64,000 bases of DNA from Megaleporinus macrocephalus (GCA_021613375.1 CM038720.1:12414962-12478961), one strand, 5' to 3'; shown: positions 1-11,748, numbered from the stretch's first letter. Numbers and translations: made by a program. Notes: generated from the letters alone by a model not told the origin.

Positions 1-1232
1 TTAGTACACTACCAGTCAAACGGTTTAGTACACTACCAGTCAAACATTTTAGTGCATTACCAGTCAAATGTTTTAGTACATTACCAGTCAAACCTTTTAG
101 ATACACTACTAGTCAAACGTTTTAGTACACTACCAGTCAAACGGTTTAGTACACTACCAGTCAAACATTTTAGTGCATTACCAGCCAAATGTTTTAGATA
201 CACTACCAGTCAAACGTTTTAGTACACTACCAGCCAAACATTCTAGTATACTACCAGCCAAACGTTTTAGTACACTACCAGCCAAACGTTTTAGTACACT
301 ACCAGTCAAACGTTTTAGTACACTACCAGCCAAACGTTTTAGTACACTACCAGCCAAACGTTTTATTAACACTACCACTCAAACGTTTTAGATCACTACC
401 AGCCAAACGTTTTAGATACACTACCAGCCGAACGTTTTAGTATACTACCAGCCAAACGTTTTAGTACACTACCAGCCAAACGTTTTAGTACACTACCAGT
501 CAAACGTTTTAGTACACTACCAGCCAAACGTTTTATTAACACTACCACTCAAACGTTTTAGATCACTACCAGTCAAACGTTTTAGTACACTACCAGCCAA
601 ACATTCTAGTATACTACCAGCCAAACGTTTTAGTACACTACCAGCCAAACGTTTTAGTACACTACCAGTCAAACGTTTTAGTACACTACCAGTCAAACGT
701 TTTAGTACACTACCAGCCAAACGTTTTATTAACACTACCACTCAAACGTTTTAGATCACTACCAGCCAAACGTTTTAGATACACTACCAGTCAAACGTTT
801 TAGATCACTACCAGTCAAACGATTTAGTATATTACCAGTCAAACGTTTTTGATACACTACCAGCCAAACGATTTAGTACACTACCAGCCAAACGATTTAG
901 TACATTACCAGTCAAACGATTTAGTACACTACCAGTCAAACGATTTAGTACACTACCAGCCAAACGTTTTAGTAACACTACCACTCAAACGTTTTAGATA
1001 CACTACCAGTCAAACGTTTTAGTATATTACCAGTCAAACGTTTTAGATCACTACCAGCCAAACGTTTTAGATCACTACCAGTCAAACGTTTTAGATCACT
1101 ACCAGTCAAACGTTTTAGATCACTACCAGTCAAACGTTTTAGATACTCTACCAGTCAAACGTTTTCGTACACTACCAGCCAAACGTTTTAGTAACACTAC
1201 CACTCAAACGTTTTAGATACACTACCAGCCAA
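1..1232. repeat. 24-bp minisatellite, array A
   Basis: About 50 tandem copies of a 24-bp unit (TAGTACACTACCAGCCAAAC plus GTTT), with 23- and 25-bp variants (GATC, GATACA and GTAACA forms in place of GTACA). The left edge is cut by the window; the array decays at about 1232 before unique sequence. Variant units recur in the same order 363 bp apart (ATTCTAGTATACTACC at about 240 and 603; ATTAACACTACCACTC at about 365 and 728), which shows a higher-order duplication. Because the unit is eight codons long, open frames run through it on both strands; these are not genes. The same unit in inverted orientation forms array B at 38.4-39.6 kb. Confidence 0.95.
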
Positions 1233-1339
1233 ACGTTTTAGTACAACCAGCTTCACAACATCACTACTGAATAAACAACACAGTCACTCAGGAACACACA
1301 CACAAACAAATAGTCCCGAAGCCTCCTGTAATCAAAGAT

Positions 1340-1640
1340 TAATTTCATACATTCATACATTTATTCATTAATTCATCTTCTAAGCTGGGGATGCTGGAGT
1401 CTATCCCAGCGCTCACTGGATGGAAGGCATAAAACCTTGGACAACCCAAGTCCATCACAGAGCAGATACACAGACATACACATCCACACATACACTCGCT
1501 CGCATAACCACGGAGGACTTTAGCACCTCCACTCAGCCTGACTGCACGCCTTTGGACTGTGGGAGGAAATTGGGGCCCCTAGAGAAAAAGCACACAAACA
1601 CAGGGAGAACATGCAAACTCCACACAATCAAACCTAGACC
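1340..1640 (-). mobile_element. tRNA-derived SINE, minus orientation, 5'-truncated
   Basis: Starts with a decayed CATACATT tail, followed by sequence shared with the other SINE copies of the window: 'TTTGGACTGTGGGAGGAAAT' near 1552 and the 'AGGGAGAACATGCAAACTCC' segment near 1602. The tRNA-like head expected to the right is not recognisable. The small open frame over it (1420-1749) is incidental. Confidence 0.7.
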
Positions 1641-1699
1641 TGTCTTGCTGTTAGGCAGTCATCAAACTCACAGAATTAATTATACAGGCGAGGAGAGGA

Positions 1700-3529
1700 A
1701 ATGTTTTTGTTTACTGAGGGTAAATGATTCATTTAGTTACTTTATTTAATTGAATAATTGGAAAAATGGTTGTTTCTTGATGATGAAATTGTGGGAATGA
1801 AAGCAAACATCAGTGTTGCTGACATTCACCAGCTTAAAAAGCAACCTATAAATAATGAATCATTGCACTTCCTGTTTATCTGCTAAAAAGAGAATCTGTG
1901 CAGACTGCTTTTAGGGTTGGTCATACAGTAAAATAAAAGCTCATTTCAATTTTCACTCAACTGCATACCCACTTGATTGGTTTAACACATTGCATTGTCT
2001 TGTTTCATGTCTGGATCATAACTGGATACGTTTTGGCTTGATGCCAATTACACTTTGTATTGAAGTGCGCCCCCTAGCGTGACTAGACAAGATCTAATTT
2101 CACTGTTCCTGAATTAAACATCATGTCAGCACATATGTGTTCTGTGTTTCATTTAGTTTAATCCTTTCTTCACTATTACACGAGTGAACAAGCCCACCAT
2201 TTATCAGACTTGCTTGTTTTGGGGCTAACTTGAGTCTTGCGTATTGATATTTATGCCCTCACCACAGCAGACATATGTGGTTTGTGTGATTTGAATTGGC
2301 GTAGGAACAGGGGATGGTGGGAACGTGTCCCACCCAAAAATTTAACCACAGAAAAAGCAGAAACTGTTTAAAAACACTTTATTTTAAAAGTTTTGGCAGC
2401 ATTCACTGACCGGAGCTCTCGCCTCACTGGAGCATTGGGTAGTTCGCGCCAGCTTTAAAGGCGAGGTCAGTCATGAGAGCAATGAATATCAAAATTTACT
2501 GCAGTAAAACAGCTTTTGTATAATAACTTTAGTCTGAAAGCACTCTGAAAGTTACATTACTCTCTGGCCACGCCCCAAACTGCAGACTGCTACTACACTA
2601 AATACGTAAAATATGAAATATAATAAATAAAATAAAGTAAAGAATGAATAAATAAAAGGATTCCATCATTAGAAGTGCTTTAAGTAGTGGAGTATGTAAT
2701 GTCTCAGAGTGAGCTGTTTGGGACACAGCCTTACTGTCTAACATTAATGTTAGTCTTGTCTAGTCAGGAAACCTTAACATACATTGTTTTGTCATTTCAT
2801 TTCAGCAATATACCACCAAAGAAAATCCAGACATTGCATGAATAATTTAAAAGTTTTCTGACAGCAGTAGCATGTAATGTGGAGTATTTGGTTTAGTTTG
2901 TAAAGTGATCTTTAATTGGATTTATCTAATAATAAACAGAAGTACAGATAATGTTGTATTTTGTTTATTTATTTATAATTTACTGTAATTACACAAATGT
3001 TGTTCTACGTCACTACACATACAGTGATTTACTACCTTACCTACAGTGGAGTCAGCTTATAGTTAATATTTAGGGCATAGGGTGGGCTTTGATTCATATT
3101 AGCAAATGCGTCCAATGTCAAACCCGCTCCTATGTCCTTGTCTGAATATGATCCACTCATATTGTGTTTACATCTGACTTTTTAATGCGGTTCAATAGAA
3201 TGCATGTTAATGCAAGGTGTACATTTTATCAGCTGAATAACTCTGTTTTACAACCAGCCAGCAGAAAAAAAACAACTCAGTTTCACAGAAAACCCTCAGA
3301 ACTTCTAAACCAATGTTTTTTAGTTTGAGGTGGCCCTTCCCATTTGGAGCTATGGGCCTCTCAACCCTTATCATCTGAAGCTTTTACCAGCATAACCTAA
3401 TCACTGAGTCATCACTAGAAAGCGTTCTGCCAGAAAGACTCAAGAAGTAAAGAGATAGAAAACACGGCGTCATCTTCGATTAAGGTGCATAATGTGAAGG
3501 TTAATTATTGTAGGAAAGAGCGTAGACCC
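1700..3529. other. AT-rich intergenic DNA, nothing recognised
   Basis: No exon with convincing splice sites, no inverted-repeat ends and no long open frame were seen. A stretch near 2300-2340 (GGGAACGTGTCCCACCC) contains a short palindrome but no assignable element. Confidence 0.5.
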
Positions 3530-3654
3530 ACCCAGGCGAAAAGAAAGTACACTGAAGTACACTTAACTTAAGTGCATTTAGTATACTTCAATGCATTCCT
3601 GGTTAATGTACTAACACTGTGCTATTTTCATGCATTAACTTTGTACTTAGTATG

Positions 3655-3655
<1 letters not shown>

Positions 3656-3711
<56 letters not shown>
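3656..3711. repeat. (TA)n microsatellite
   Basis: About 28 uninterrupted TA dinucleotides inside the MITE. Confidence 0.98.
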
Positions 3712-3712
<1 letters not shown>

Positions 3713-4061
3713 CTAATTTTATTACTAATAAAAATTTATCTGCACTACATTACATACATGTACATACATAAATCTAAGTGTATATTCAGTACACCTATCA
3801 AATCTATATTTAAAAAATATATATACTTTTTGTCAACTTTGGAGTACACCATTAAGATTACATTAACTTATATCTAATGACTAATAACTAATAAAATATA
3901 AGAAATATATTTATAATTCAATAACAATATCTAAACAATATATTGTAAATGCACTCTAAGTACATCATACATATATTTTAGTGCAAACGAAGACTATTTA
4001 AAAAATACTGAATTAGTGAGGAAAAAGTGTACTTAAGATGTATTATATTTAAATGTAATAG

Positions 4062-4150
4062 CTTCTGTTACATTAACTTCTATTACATTAACTTCTAGTA
4101 CATTAACTTCTGTTACATTAACTTCTATTACATTAACTTCTATTACATTA
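4062..4150. repeat. 15-bp tandem repeat, six copies
   Basis: Unit CTTCTATTACATTAA with single-base variants (TGTT, TATT, TAGT), repeated six times just inside the right end of the MITE. Confidence 0.95.
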
Positions 4151-4327
4151 TTCACAAGTGCACAGTATACTCCCGTGTACTTCGCCTGGGTAACCATTGT
4201 GGGGAAAAAAAGATATTTAAGAGCACCAAAAGTATATTTCTATTGGTAAATTATATAAAATGATTCTTTTGAATATATTTTTAGTGCTCTTAATGTCAGG
4301 ACTGAAAAGATTCTTCTTTTTCACAAG

Positions 4328-4462
4328 GGCAATCCTAGGACCCTCACAGATCCTGCTGGGCGAAGCCAACTCCCTGGACCGCAGAACTGGGACCAGCCTG
4401 GCGGTGGTGTGGAGGAAGGAGGAGAACGTTGAAATGTCAGCACCTGAAAGCAGAGTGGGAAT
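4328..4462 (+). CDS. Candidate internal coding exon, unknown protein
   Basis: A 135-bp, GC-richer island in AT-rich DNA. It is preceded by a good acceptor (TTCTTCTTTTTCACAAG) and followed by a consensus donor (GTAAGT at 4463). Between them one frame stays open: one base, 44 codons, then two bases, so the exon is symmetric in phase. The predicted peptide reads roughly AILGPSQILLGEANSLD, then a basic RRTG, then SLAVVWRKEENVE and SAPESRVG. I do not recognise the protein. The frame closes at the TAA inside the donor, as expected for an exon rather than a free ORF. No partner exon could be linked to it with confidence, so gene identity and extent are unknown. It could also be a relic exon or a conserved non-coding element. 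Confidence 0.5.
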
Positions 4463-5151
4463 GTAAGTTGAATCATTTGAAAGACAGGTGGTGGACTGCG
4501 AGTGGACTAGAGTAATGAATGAAAGAGTGATACAGCGTTGGAGTCTACCTGGCAGACCTGGCGCTAAAGCTCTCATTTCCTTGCGTGCACCAGGTTACAT
4601 TTTGTCGCCCTCACTTGTGAAGACTTCTAGCGATCAGTCTCTTTCAAGTCCTTTTAATAAAAGGTCCTCCTCAGTTCGCTGCGTTCGAAACTCATTAATG
4701 TATTCACTCTCTACATTCTACCGGAGCCGTTTTACTCACATGGTCATCTGTAGAGAATGTCAGGATTGAAAGGATTCTCGGGTCAGCTGTTGTAATAGAT
4801 TTCCTTGGTCTACCCAGGCCGGTCTAGTTCAGTCGCTGTGCAATCGTAATGCAAAGACCTGCTGGTTAGTAGGAGGTTTGGAAGAAGCAATCATGAATAG
4901 CTAGAGTCAAGTAGGAAATGTGCAACTAATGCAACCCCAATATATATTCACCATGCACCTGAAATTAGCATTTGATTATCTGCGGGCAGTCATGCAAACT
5001 AGTAATTCTCCAAATCACCCATGAATACAATAATGAATACATTTCATAAGCATAAGTTTACGTCTGGACATGCAGTTCAAAATTAATCCAGTAGGTGGCA
5101 ACAGTGTGTAAACAGTGCAAACAAAAGCCTAACCTCTTGTTCAACATATCG
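4463..5151. other. Unassigned sequence after candidate exon
   Basis: Contains an open frame of 93 codons (4488-4769) with no splice signals or familiar domain. Nothing else is supported. Confidence 0.4.
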
Positions 5152-5753
5152 AGTGCGTCTGAAATTGCCTACTAAGTCAGTAGGTACTACATTGGAGCCA
5201 GTATGTCCACTGCTCGAGTGGTAGAGTGGTAGGCAGTTTCAGTACGCAAGTGTTTAGTATCCACACGACCTCAGACAGCACGTCCACCATCTTACCAACG
5301 TCCTGTGACACAAGACGTCAGACTACCACTGTAAACGTCCCGCTATTCATTAAAAGCCTCATTTACTGACAGACTTAGATACTGTTTGTGACACTGACTT
5401 GGTTTTTTGTCTGGATCTGTACTCAGACGATGTGGAGCTGTAACTCAGAGACAAGGACAAACCCGAAGGACTTCATTTTAACCTCAGAAGAAACAGTAGC
5501 ACTAACTTCTGTAGCAGCAGTTCAGCAGCGGTAGCTACATACGCACAGCCAACCTACCACTTCCTCCTCTTTGAATTCAGCTCCAGTTGAATCATGGGGT
5601 AGCACTGTGTCCTGCGGTCGCATACATAATAACAGCTCTTGATTCAGGAGGTCCTCCGGGTACCGTTGGCACGCTGTTTGATGAATACTGAGTATTCGGA
5701 CACGCTAGCCGGGCTCGCCTACTGATATAGATACAAGTGACTTCGGATGCACC
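5152..5753. mobile_element. MITE with TATCG target duplication
   Basis: Left end AGTGCGTCTGAAATTGCC and right end TTCGGATGCACC are imperfect inverted repeats. The element is flanked by TATCG on both sides (5147-5151 and 5754-5758). It is about 600 bp with no transposase. The ends resemble those of the GGTGTGTCTCAA MITE at 50265-50846, suggesting one superfamily. Confidence 0.6.
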
Positions 5754-5764
5754 TATCGTCATGG

Positions 5765-5945
5765 TCCAATAAAAAAACAATTTTAATTTTTCAGCGTCAT
5801 TTAAACACGACAGTTACTATTTATGTTGTGTAAACATTTCATGATAAATGGACCAATAGAAATGCTTCAAAATCATATAGAAAAAAATCTGGTTCCATTG
5901 ACTTTCATTAAAAGTAAAGAAGTTGTGATTGTAGACCTCTCATTC
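5765..5945 (-). mobile_element. MITE family A fragment, minus orientation
   Basis: Contains the family hallmark in reverse: TTCATGATAAATGGACCAAT, then GGTTCCATTGACTTTCATTA, then AGTAAAGAAG. The SINE at 5945-6250 begins where the homology stops, so that insertion probably truncated it. Confidence 0.75.
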
Positions 5946-6250
5946 AAATACATCCATCCATCCGCCGCTAAATCCCACCAGTCAGGATCACTGGAGCCAA
6001 TCCCAGCGTCACTGGGCGAAGTGGGGTACACCATGGACAGGTGGCCAGTCCATCGCATAGCCAACACACACTCGCACCAATTTAGAGTGACCAATCAACC
6101 TATCATGCATGTGTTTGGACTGTGGGTGGAAATCAGAGTAGGAAGGAAACCCACTCAAGCACAGGGAGAACATGCAAACATGGACCAGGAATCGAACCTG
6201 GATCGCCTTGCAGTGAGGCGACAGTGCTAACCACTACACCACCATCCCGC
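5945..6250 (-). mobile_element. tRNA-derived SINE, minus orientation, near full length
   Basis: On the minus strand the order is: tRNA-like head with a B-box-like GGTTCGATTCC (near 6190) and the AGCACTGTCGCCTC segment (near 6220); body with ATGTTCTCCCTGTGCTTGAG; then a GGATGGATG tail at the left edge. This is the common fish SINE whose 3' end matches (GATG)n-tailed RTE/Rex3-type LINEs (established knowledge recalled, not checked). It is not a functional tRNA gene. Confidence 0.85.
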
Positions 6251-7200
6251 CCACATTTAAATACAGCTGGAGAATGGATGAGATCAGAACCAGCGTGGAG
6301 GCTGCAGTTTCCATTTAGCCAAAGTCACTGCTGAAAGGTGTTCTAGTATAGGCTACAGTGTATGTACACCCATAGAATCTGAACACCAATAGAATGAACA
6401 TGCACTCAAATTACTCTGGCCAGCCCCGCAAATTAATGATGCTGCAAAACAGCCCCACCCAGCAAGCCATAAAGCCCGCCCGCATGAGCCCGCAACCTGT
6501 TGGCTGTTTACCTGCTATCACTGCGGAGCCAAATTATTTTGCAGATCATGCAGGACCCACAGGTGAACCCGCCACATGCAGATCTCTACTGGAGTGAGAA
6601 TAGTGCTGATCTGCAATCCTACTACACACTGTGTGATTATTCAAATGCATATATGTATGCAAGTTAGTTTAAACTGTGGTCCTGAGGAAATATTCAGACT
6701 TGTTTACAAAGATTGTATTTTAACTATTTAAACACACTTTATTGAGATGCTAATAAGACAGATATCATTGCCAACCCAAGAAAAAAGCAGTGCCTTTAAA
6801 ATTGTAATTTACAGAAGAAATCAAAAACAATCTTAATTTTTTCAATTTAAGTTAATATAAAGAGTTTTTATTCCAAGTTATTTTCATCATGAAAGAATAA
6901 CAAAGGTCAGCTGTCATATTTAAATGATATAGAAAAATGTTTTGGACAGCGACAATATATACAAAATAATCATTTATAGCGATCTGTTGGCAGGTGTTGG
7001 TCCTAAACCCTAAACCTGAATAATTTACATTTGCCATGTGTTTAATTTTTAACAAATATTTCATGCCACTACTAAAATACAGTCAAAGGTCTTCATAGGT
7101 GTGGAGCCTTATTTTAGCCACACCCCTGCCTTTTAAATCAGAAAGTAAGACTGCATCCCGGCCCCTCATGGCCACATGGTAAACATTTAAAGCCACTGTG
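6251..7200. other. Unassigned sequence
   Basis: No supported gene. Near 6935-6962 the sequence TTTTGGACAGCGACAATATA matches the right terminal repeat of MITE family A, so a strongly decayed copy may lie here. Confidence 0.4.
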
Positions 7201-7209
7201 TGTGATTTA

Positions 7210-8460
7210 AGTTATTTCAAGCAAATGTGTCCCAAAATCTAATATTAAGAATAGTGATTTCTGAAACACGCGCTTTATGTAATTTTTTGTATTTGAAATG
7301 AAAACAGTATGATATTTGTGCGTACAGCTGTTCAAAGCAGTGTTAGTTGGTCACGCACGTACTGACTAGTTCTTGAGTTCTGCTCAAACTTAAATTGTCA
7401 ATACCAACACACATGTTTTTGTACTTAAGTAAATGTTTTGAATTATGTTATATGAACATCTATTGAAAAATATATAGAATTTGTACATGTACATCTGTTC
7501 AAAGCTGGGTTTGTTAGACACATACTGGCTAGCGTTTTAAAGTTTTGCTCAATTTTTTTTTTACAATTTATCTACCAAAACACATCTTCTGAAATGTTTA
7601 TGTTTTAAAGAAAAATATTAGAATTTTTGTTTTTATAATTGCAGAAAATTGTGTTGCCTAGTTATGTGCTGGCTGGTGTTTTCAGGTTTTCACTCAAAAT
7701 TTTTTTAGTTGTTACTACCTGACAAAAGCAAAAGCTTTATTATCACTTTATACCAAGCCACAGTTTTCTGTAAACATTTTGTGCTTTATTGAAAAAATTG
7801 TTTGTTCAAAGCTGCGTTGTACCAGGTAGTGTTTTGGAGTTCCACTCAGAAATTGTTACTACCAAAACAATAATTGTTTGCTAGTCATGTACTAGCTAGT
7901 GTTTTGGAGTTCTGCACAAAATGTGTAACAATTGTTTTGACCAAAACACATATTTTCTGCATTTAAGTAAATGTTTTTGTGTTGTAATGAAAAATATGAT
8001 GATTTGTTGAGTGTACAACTGTCATAAGCTGTGTTTGCTGGTCATGGCTGGTGTTTTGGAATTCCACTAACAATTGATTACAATTGTATCTACCTAAACA
8101 CATTTTTTGCATTTAAGTAAACTATTAAGTAAATTAAGTAAAATATATATTGTGTGTGTACAACTGTTATAAGCTGTGTTTGCTAGTCATAGTGTTTTGG
8201 AGTTCTGCTCCAAATTTGTTACAGTTATTACTACCGAAACACATACTTTCTGCATTTAATTATTTTTGATGAAAAATATATGGTGTTAATAAAAAATACA
8301 TGTGCTAATTTTTGGGAAGTCATGATTGTGACATCATGAGTGTTTTGGTAATGACAGAATGGAATTTTTAGTCATTTGTTATAAAAAAACACAAGATGAT
8401 AAAAATAGAACTAACAATTATGATATAGCGTCACTCAAAGCAAAATAATTTTATCCTAAA
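7210..8460. repeat. Diverged tandem array, unit about 150-180 bp
   Basis: Six or seven imperfect units, each containing AGCTGTGTTTGCTGGTCAT-like sequence, then GTGTTTTGGAGTTCTGCTC-like sequence, then ACCAAAACACAT and TGCATTTAAGTAA. Unit starts are near 7328, 7497, 7640, 7803, 7880, 8005 and 8160. Related single units lie near 10450-10520, 13320-13400 and 27750-27930; the last also shares the flank with TCACTCAAAGCAAA. Units differ by many indels, so the array is old. Confidence 0.75.
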
Positions 8461-8589
8461 TTCTATATTAAAAGTCTAAAATGAGTTTTCAGCTGAACCA
8501 GTTTGATATAAAGACTCTATATAACTACTGTATCAATTAAAAGATCAACCAGCAGTGAGTTAAATAACAAAGCAAGTCGAGCACAATCA

Positions 8590-9060
8590 GCACGTCGGTA
8601 CCACAGTGCATCATAAGATGGACATCAAAGTGCCGTCCTGCAGCTCCTCGCAGTGAGACTATTATGAAGATGTATTTGATTAAGAGGATACACAAACCAA
8701 AGAAGCTTTCCAGTCTTTTTTTTTTCCTTCCTACTTAACCGTTCTGGGCCTGTGAGGCTTCAGCATCATCGCCCAACTTGGATTCCATTTTTTTACTGAA
8801 TGTAAATTCACTCAGAGCATTTAAACGCATTGGCAGCTTAATCTGACCATCTAATCTCATCTCCTCCTTCCTGAGTCCCTCCTGCTCAAACGGGCACGCT
8901 TGCTTTTGTATGGCTTCGTACATACAAAATAAACGGGTCAGCAAATAAAAAAAAAAGTGGTCTGATAAACGATGCACAGTGGAGGTCTGTTTCCCCTTTT
9001 TGACTCCTTTTATATCCACGGGGGTCTGTGTTTCGCGCATCTTTAATTGGTCACATTTTC
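8590..9060. other. Unique, possibly conserved non-coding segment
   Basis: Moderate GC, no recognisable repeat. A minus-strand open frame of 101 codons (9040-8735) ends in a hydrophilic stretch (KMESKLGDDAEASQAQNG). It spans a poly-T tract, has no recognised family, and no splice signals define it. I read the region as conserved-element-like DNA; a short coding exon on the minus strand cannot be excluded. Confidence 0.25.
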
Positions 9061-9835
9061 ATCTAGACTAGAAAAATGAAGCCTTTCTGAGAAGAAATTA
9101 AATGCAAATGATTTGTCTTGGGTCGATGCGTTTCTCATTTCCCCGTGAAATGTTACTGTGGGGAGGCTTTCCTGCCTTAACGTCTTTAAAATGCATTACA
9201 TCCAGCCAGCTTTCCCTAATTGTAACAGTCACAACAGAGAGTCCTGCAGGTTTCTGTTCTATATGCCCTCAGCAAGAACTTTTAAACTGTACTATATAGA
9301 TTATTACCTAATTATTCGCTCTTATTTCAGCAAATATATGAGGGATTTGTCTCGCTGAGTGCACACGTAACATAAGTAAGCAAGACTATTAACACATTTT
9401 CCAGAGGAAATATGAGGTGTGCGTGTTTGGGGACACGAATAATGCAGATTCAGAACATTGTCATGATTTTTGCACACCTTCCTAAATTCATCTTTTGACA
9501 TGATACCCATGTGCTGTTATGAAACTAATAAAACTGATGCAGCAATTTCAGCAGCTGGACTCTCTTTGCATGCCGTATTATGTCCCCGATATTGAATGAA
9601 TGGAGAATGGAGCATTTCCTTACCTGGCGGGTAGCAGCTTGGCTTTTCTGCATGTCCATTGGTCAGTTTACTCCCAATGTAGACGGAAGCATGAATTACG
9701 GCGAGGTAGATGATGTGCATCTAAACCTCACAGTCTTATTACTCTGGATGTGAGTCATGTGTGATCATGTATGACAGCAGATTCAGGATATGATTGAATC
9801 ATATGTCTGCACAGTATTTGGTGCAAAGATAGAAC
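9061..9835. other. Unassigned sequence
   Basis: Short incidental open frames only; no repeat or gene recognised. Confidence 0.4.
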
Positions 9836-10035
9836 AATGTTGTCGCTGTCCAAAGAAAAACGTGTGTCTCCATGGTTGCACCTGCTTTTTTACATTGTGT
9901 GAAACTTTCATGATGAATGGACCAATAGAAATGCTCAAAACAGCTTGGATTTTTTTTTCCACTGACTTACATTAAAAGTAAAGTAAGTTTTTGTCTTCTA
10001 CTGTAAAGTTACCAAATATATAGAAATTTGGTGCT
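9836..10035 (-). mobile_element. MITE family A copy, minus orientation
   Basis: Left end GTTGTCGCTGTCCAAAGAAA matches the family terminal repeat. The body has TTCATGATGAATGGACCAAT and ATGCTC (near 9910-9935), then ACTTACATTAAAAGTAAAG. The right end is decayed. Confidence 0.75.
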
Positions 10036-10112
10036 CGGACGCTTTTGTTGACCCCATTCAAATAACAAGATAGATGAAATGTATAAAACAATTCTAAAAA
10101 TGTATATATAAA

Positions 10113-10116
<4 letters not shown>

Positions 10117-10185
<69 letters not shown>
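10117..10185. repeat. (TA)n microsatellite
   Basis: About 34 TA units, nearly perfect. Confidence 0.98.
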
Positions 10186-10189
<4 letters not shown>

Positions 10190-10551
10190 TGAATTACTAC
10201 TGAATTACTACTATTTTTGTGTTCATAAATGTTTAACTAAAAATATATTTTTATTATATTTTTCATATTTCAGTACAGTAATCATTGGTTGAAAAGCAGG
10301 CGCTTTGTGTCTTTAAGCAACCAATATTAACAAAGCAGTTCATAAATAAGGTATTAGGTACGTCATTAATGTCCCAAAATCTGACAATCAGTGTGTTACA
10401 TAAAGAATCGTCACTAGCAAAACATATATTTACTTTAAACTTTCTTGTGTCTTAGTGAAAAATATAATGATTGTGTACAAAGTTGTAGGTATGTACTTTG
10501 TAAGTATGCATTTTCGACAAATAAGTAATGAAACATATATATATATATATA

Positions 10552-11748
10552 CAGGGGTTGGACAATGAAACTGAAACACCTGTCATTTTAGTGTGGGAGG
10601 TTTCATGGCTAAATTGGACCAGTCTGGTGGCCAATCTTCATTAACTGCACATTGCACCAGTAAGAGCGGAGTGTGAAGTTCAGTTAGCAGGTAAGAGCAC
10701 AGTTTAGCTCAAAATATTGCAATAACACAACATTATGGGACATACCAGAGTTCAAACGAGGACAAAATGTTGGTGCACGTCTTGCTGGCGCATCTGTGAC
10801 CAAGACAGCAAGTCTTTGTGATGTATCAAGAGCCACAGTATCCATGGTAATGTCAGCATACCACCAAGAAGGACGAACCACATCCAACAGGATTAACTGT
10901 GGACGCAAGAGGAAGCTGTCTGAACGGGATGTTGGGGTGCTAACCCGGATTGTATCCAAAAAACATAAAACCACGGCTGCCCAAATTACGGCAGAATTAA
11001 ACGTGCACTCAACTCTCCTGTTTCCACCAGAACTGTCCATCGAAAGCTCCACAGCGTCAATATACACGGCCAGGCTGCTATAGCCAAACCTTTGGTCACT
11101 CGTGCCAATGCCAAACGTCGGTTTCAATGGTGCAAGGAGCGCAAATCTTGGGCTGTGGACAATGTAGATGTTCTCTGATGAGTCCACCTTTACTGTTTTT
11201 ACCCAAAAATGCGCACCACCCAGACTGTTGCATGCCCAGAGTGAAGCATGGAGGTGGATCCGTGATGGTTTGGGCTGTCATATCATGGAATTCCCTTGGC
11301 CCAATACTTGTGCTAGATGGGCGCGTCACTGCCAAGGACTACCGAACCATTCTGGAGGACCAATGGTTTAAACTTTGTATCCTGAAGGCGGTGCCGTGTA
11401 TCAGGATGATAATGCACCAATACACACAGCAAGACTGGTGAAAGACTGGTTTGATGAACATGAAAGTAAAGTTGAACATCTCCCATGACCTGTACAGTCA
11501 CCAGATCTAAATATTATTGAGCCACTTTGGGGTATTTTGGAGGAGCGAGTCAGAAAACATTAGTAGTGACCTGGCCACAATCCTGCAAGAAGAATGGCTT
11601 AAAATCCCTCTGACCACTGGGCAGGACTTGTATATGTCATTCCCAAGATGAATTGACGCTGTATTGGCCACAAAAGGAGGCCCTACACCATACTAATAAA
11701 TTATTGTGGTCTAAAACCAGGTGTTTCAGTTTCATTGTTCAACCCCTG
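10552..11748 (+). mobile_element. Tc1-like transposon, complete ends, dead transposase
   Basis: The left end CAGGGGTTGGACAATGAAAC and the right end, read in reverse, CAGGGGTTGAACAATGAAAC continue to a 31-bp inverted repeat with one mismatch. A TA target duplication flanks the 1197-bp element. Coding remnants in several plus-strand frames keep the order of a Tc1 transposase: a helix-turn-helix part (TKTASLCDVSRATVSMVM, 10797-10850), a basic GRKRKLS linker, the first catalytic Asp in SDEST (near 11175), the second in QDDNAPIH (near 11402), and Glu in NIIEPLWG (near 11518). Frameshifts and an in-frame TGA between the last two motifs show it is inactive. Spacing between the last Asp and Glu is 36 residues, a DD36E-type arrangement. 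The opposite-strand 167-codon frame is a shadow. Confidence 0.93.

Larger units (their letters stand above)
3530..4191. mobile_element. MITE with ACCCAGGCGAA inverted ends
   Basis: The segment opens with ACCCAGGCGAA and closes with its exact reverse complement TTCGCCTGGGT, followed inwards by partly matching AGTACAC / GTGTACTT. It is 662 bp, AT-rich, and full of AAGTACACTT / AAGTATACTT type words typical of short hAT-like elements. It has no coding capacity. It carries a TA microsatellite (3656-3711) and a 15-bp tandem repeat (4062-4150). A clear target duplication was not found. Confidence 0.75.

Noticed and set aside
1..1232. Resemblance to a CRISPR array
   Set aside because: The repeats are contiguous, there are no unique spacers, and the genome is a vertebrate's; it is a minisatellite.
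6180..6250. Possible tRNA genes at SINE heads (also near 34420, 46660, 50200)
   Set aside because: Only A/B-box-like parts remain, no full cloverleaf, and each is continuous with a SINE body and tail.
10684..11187. 167-codon minus-strand frame
   Set aside because: Antisense shadow of the Tc1-like transposase remnant.
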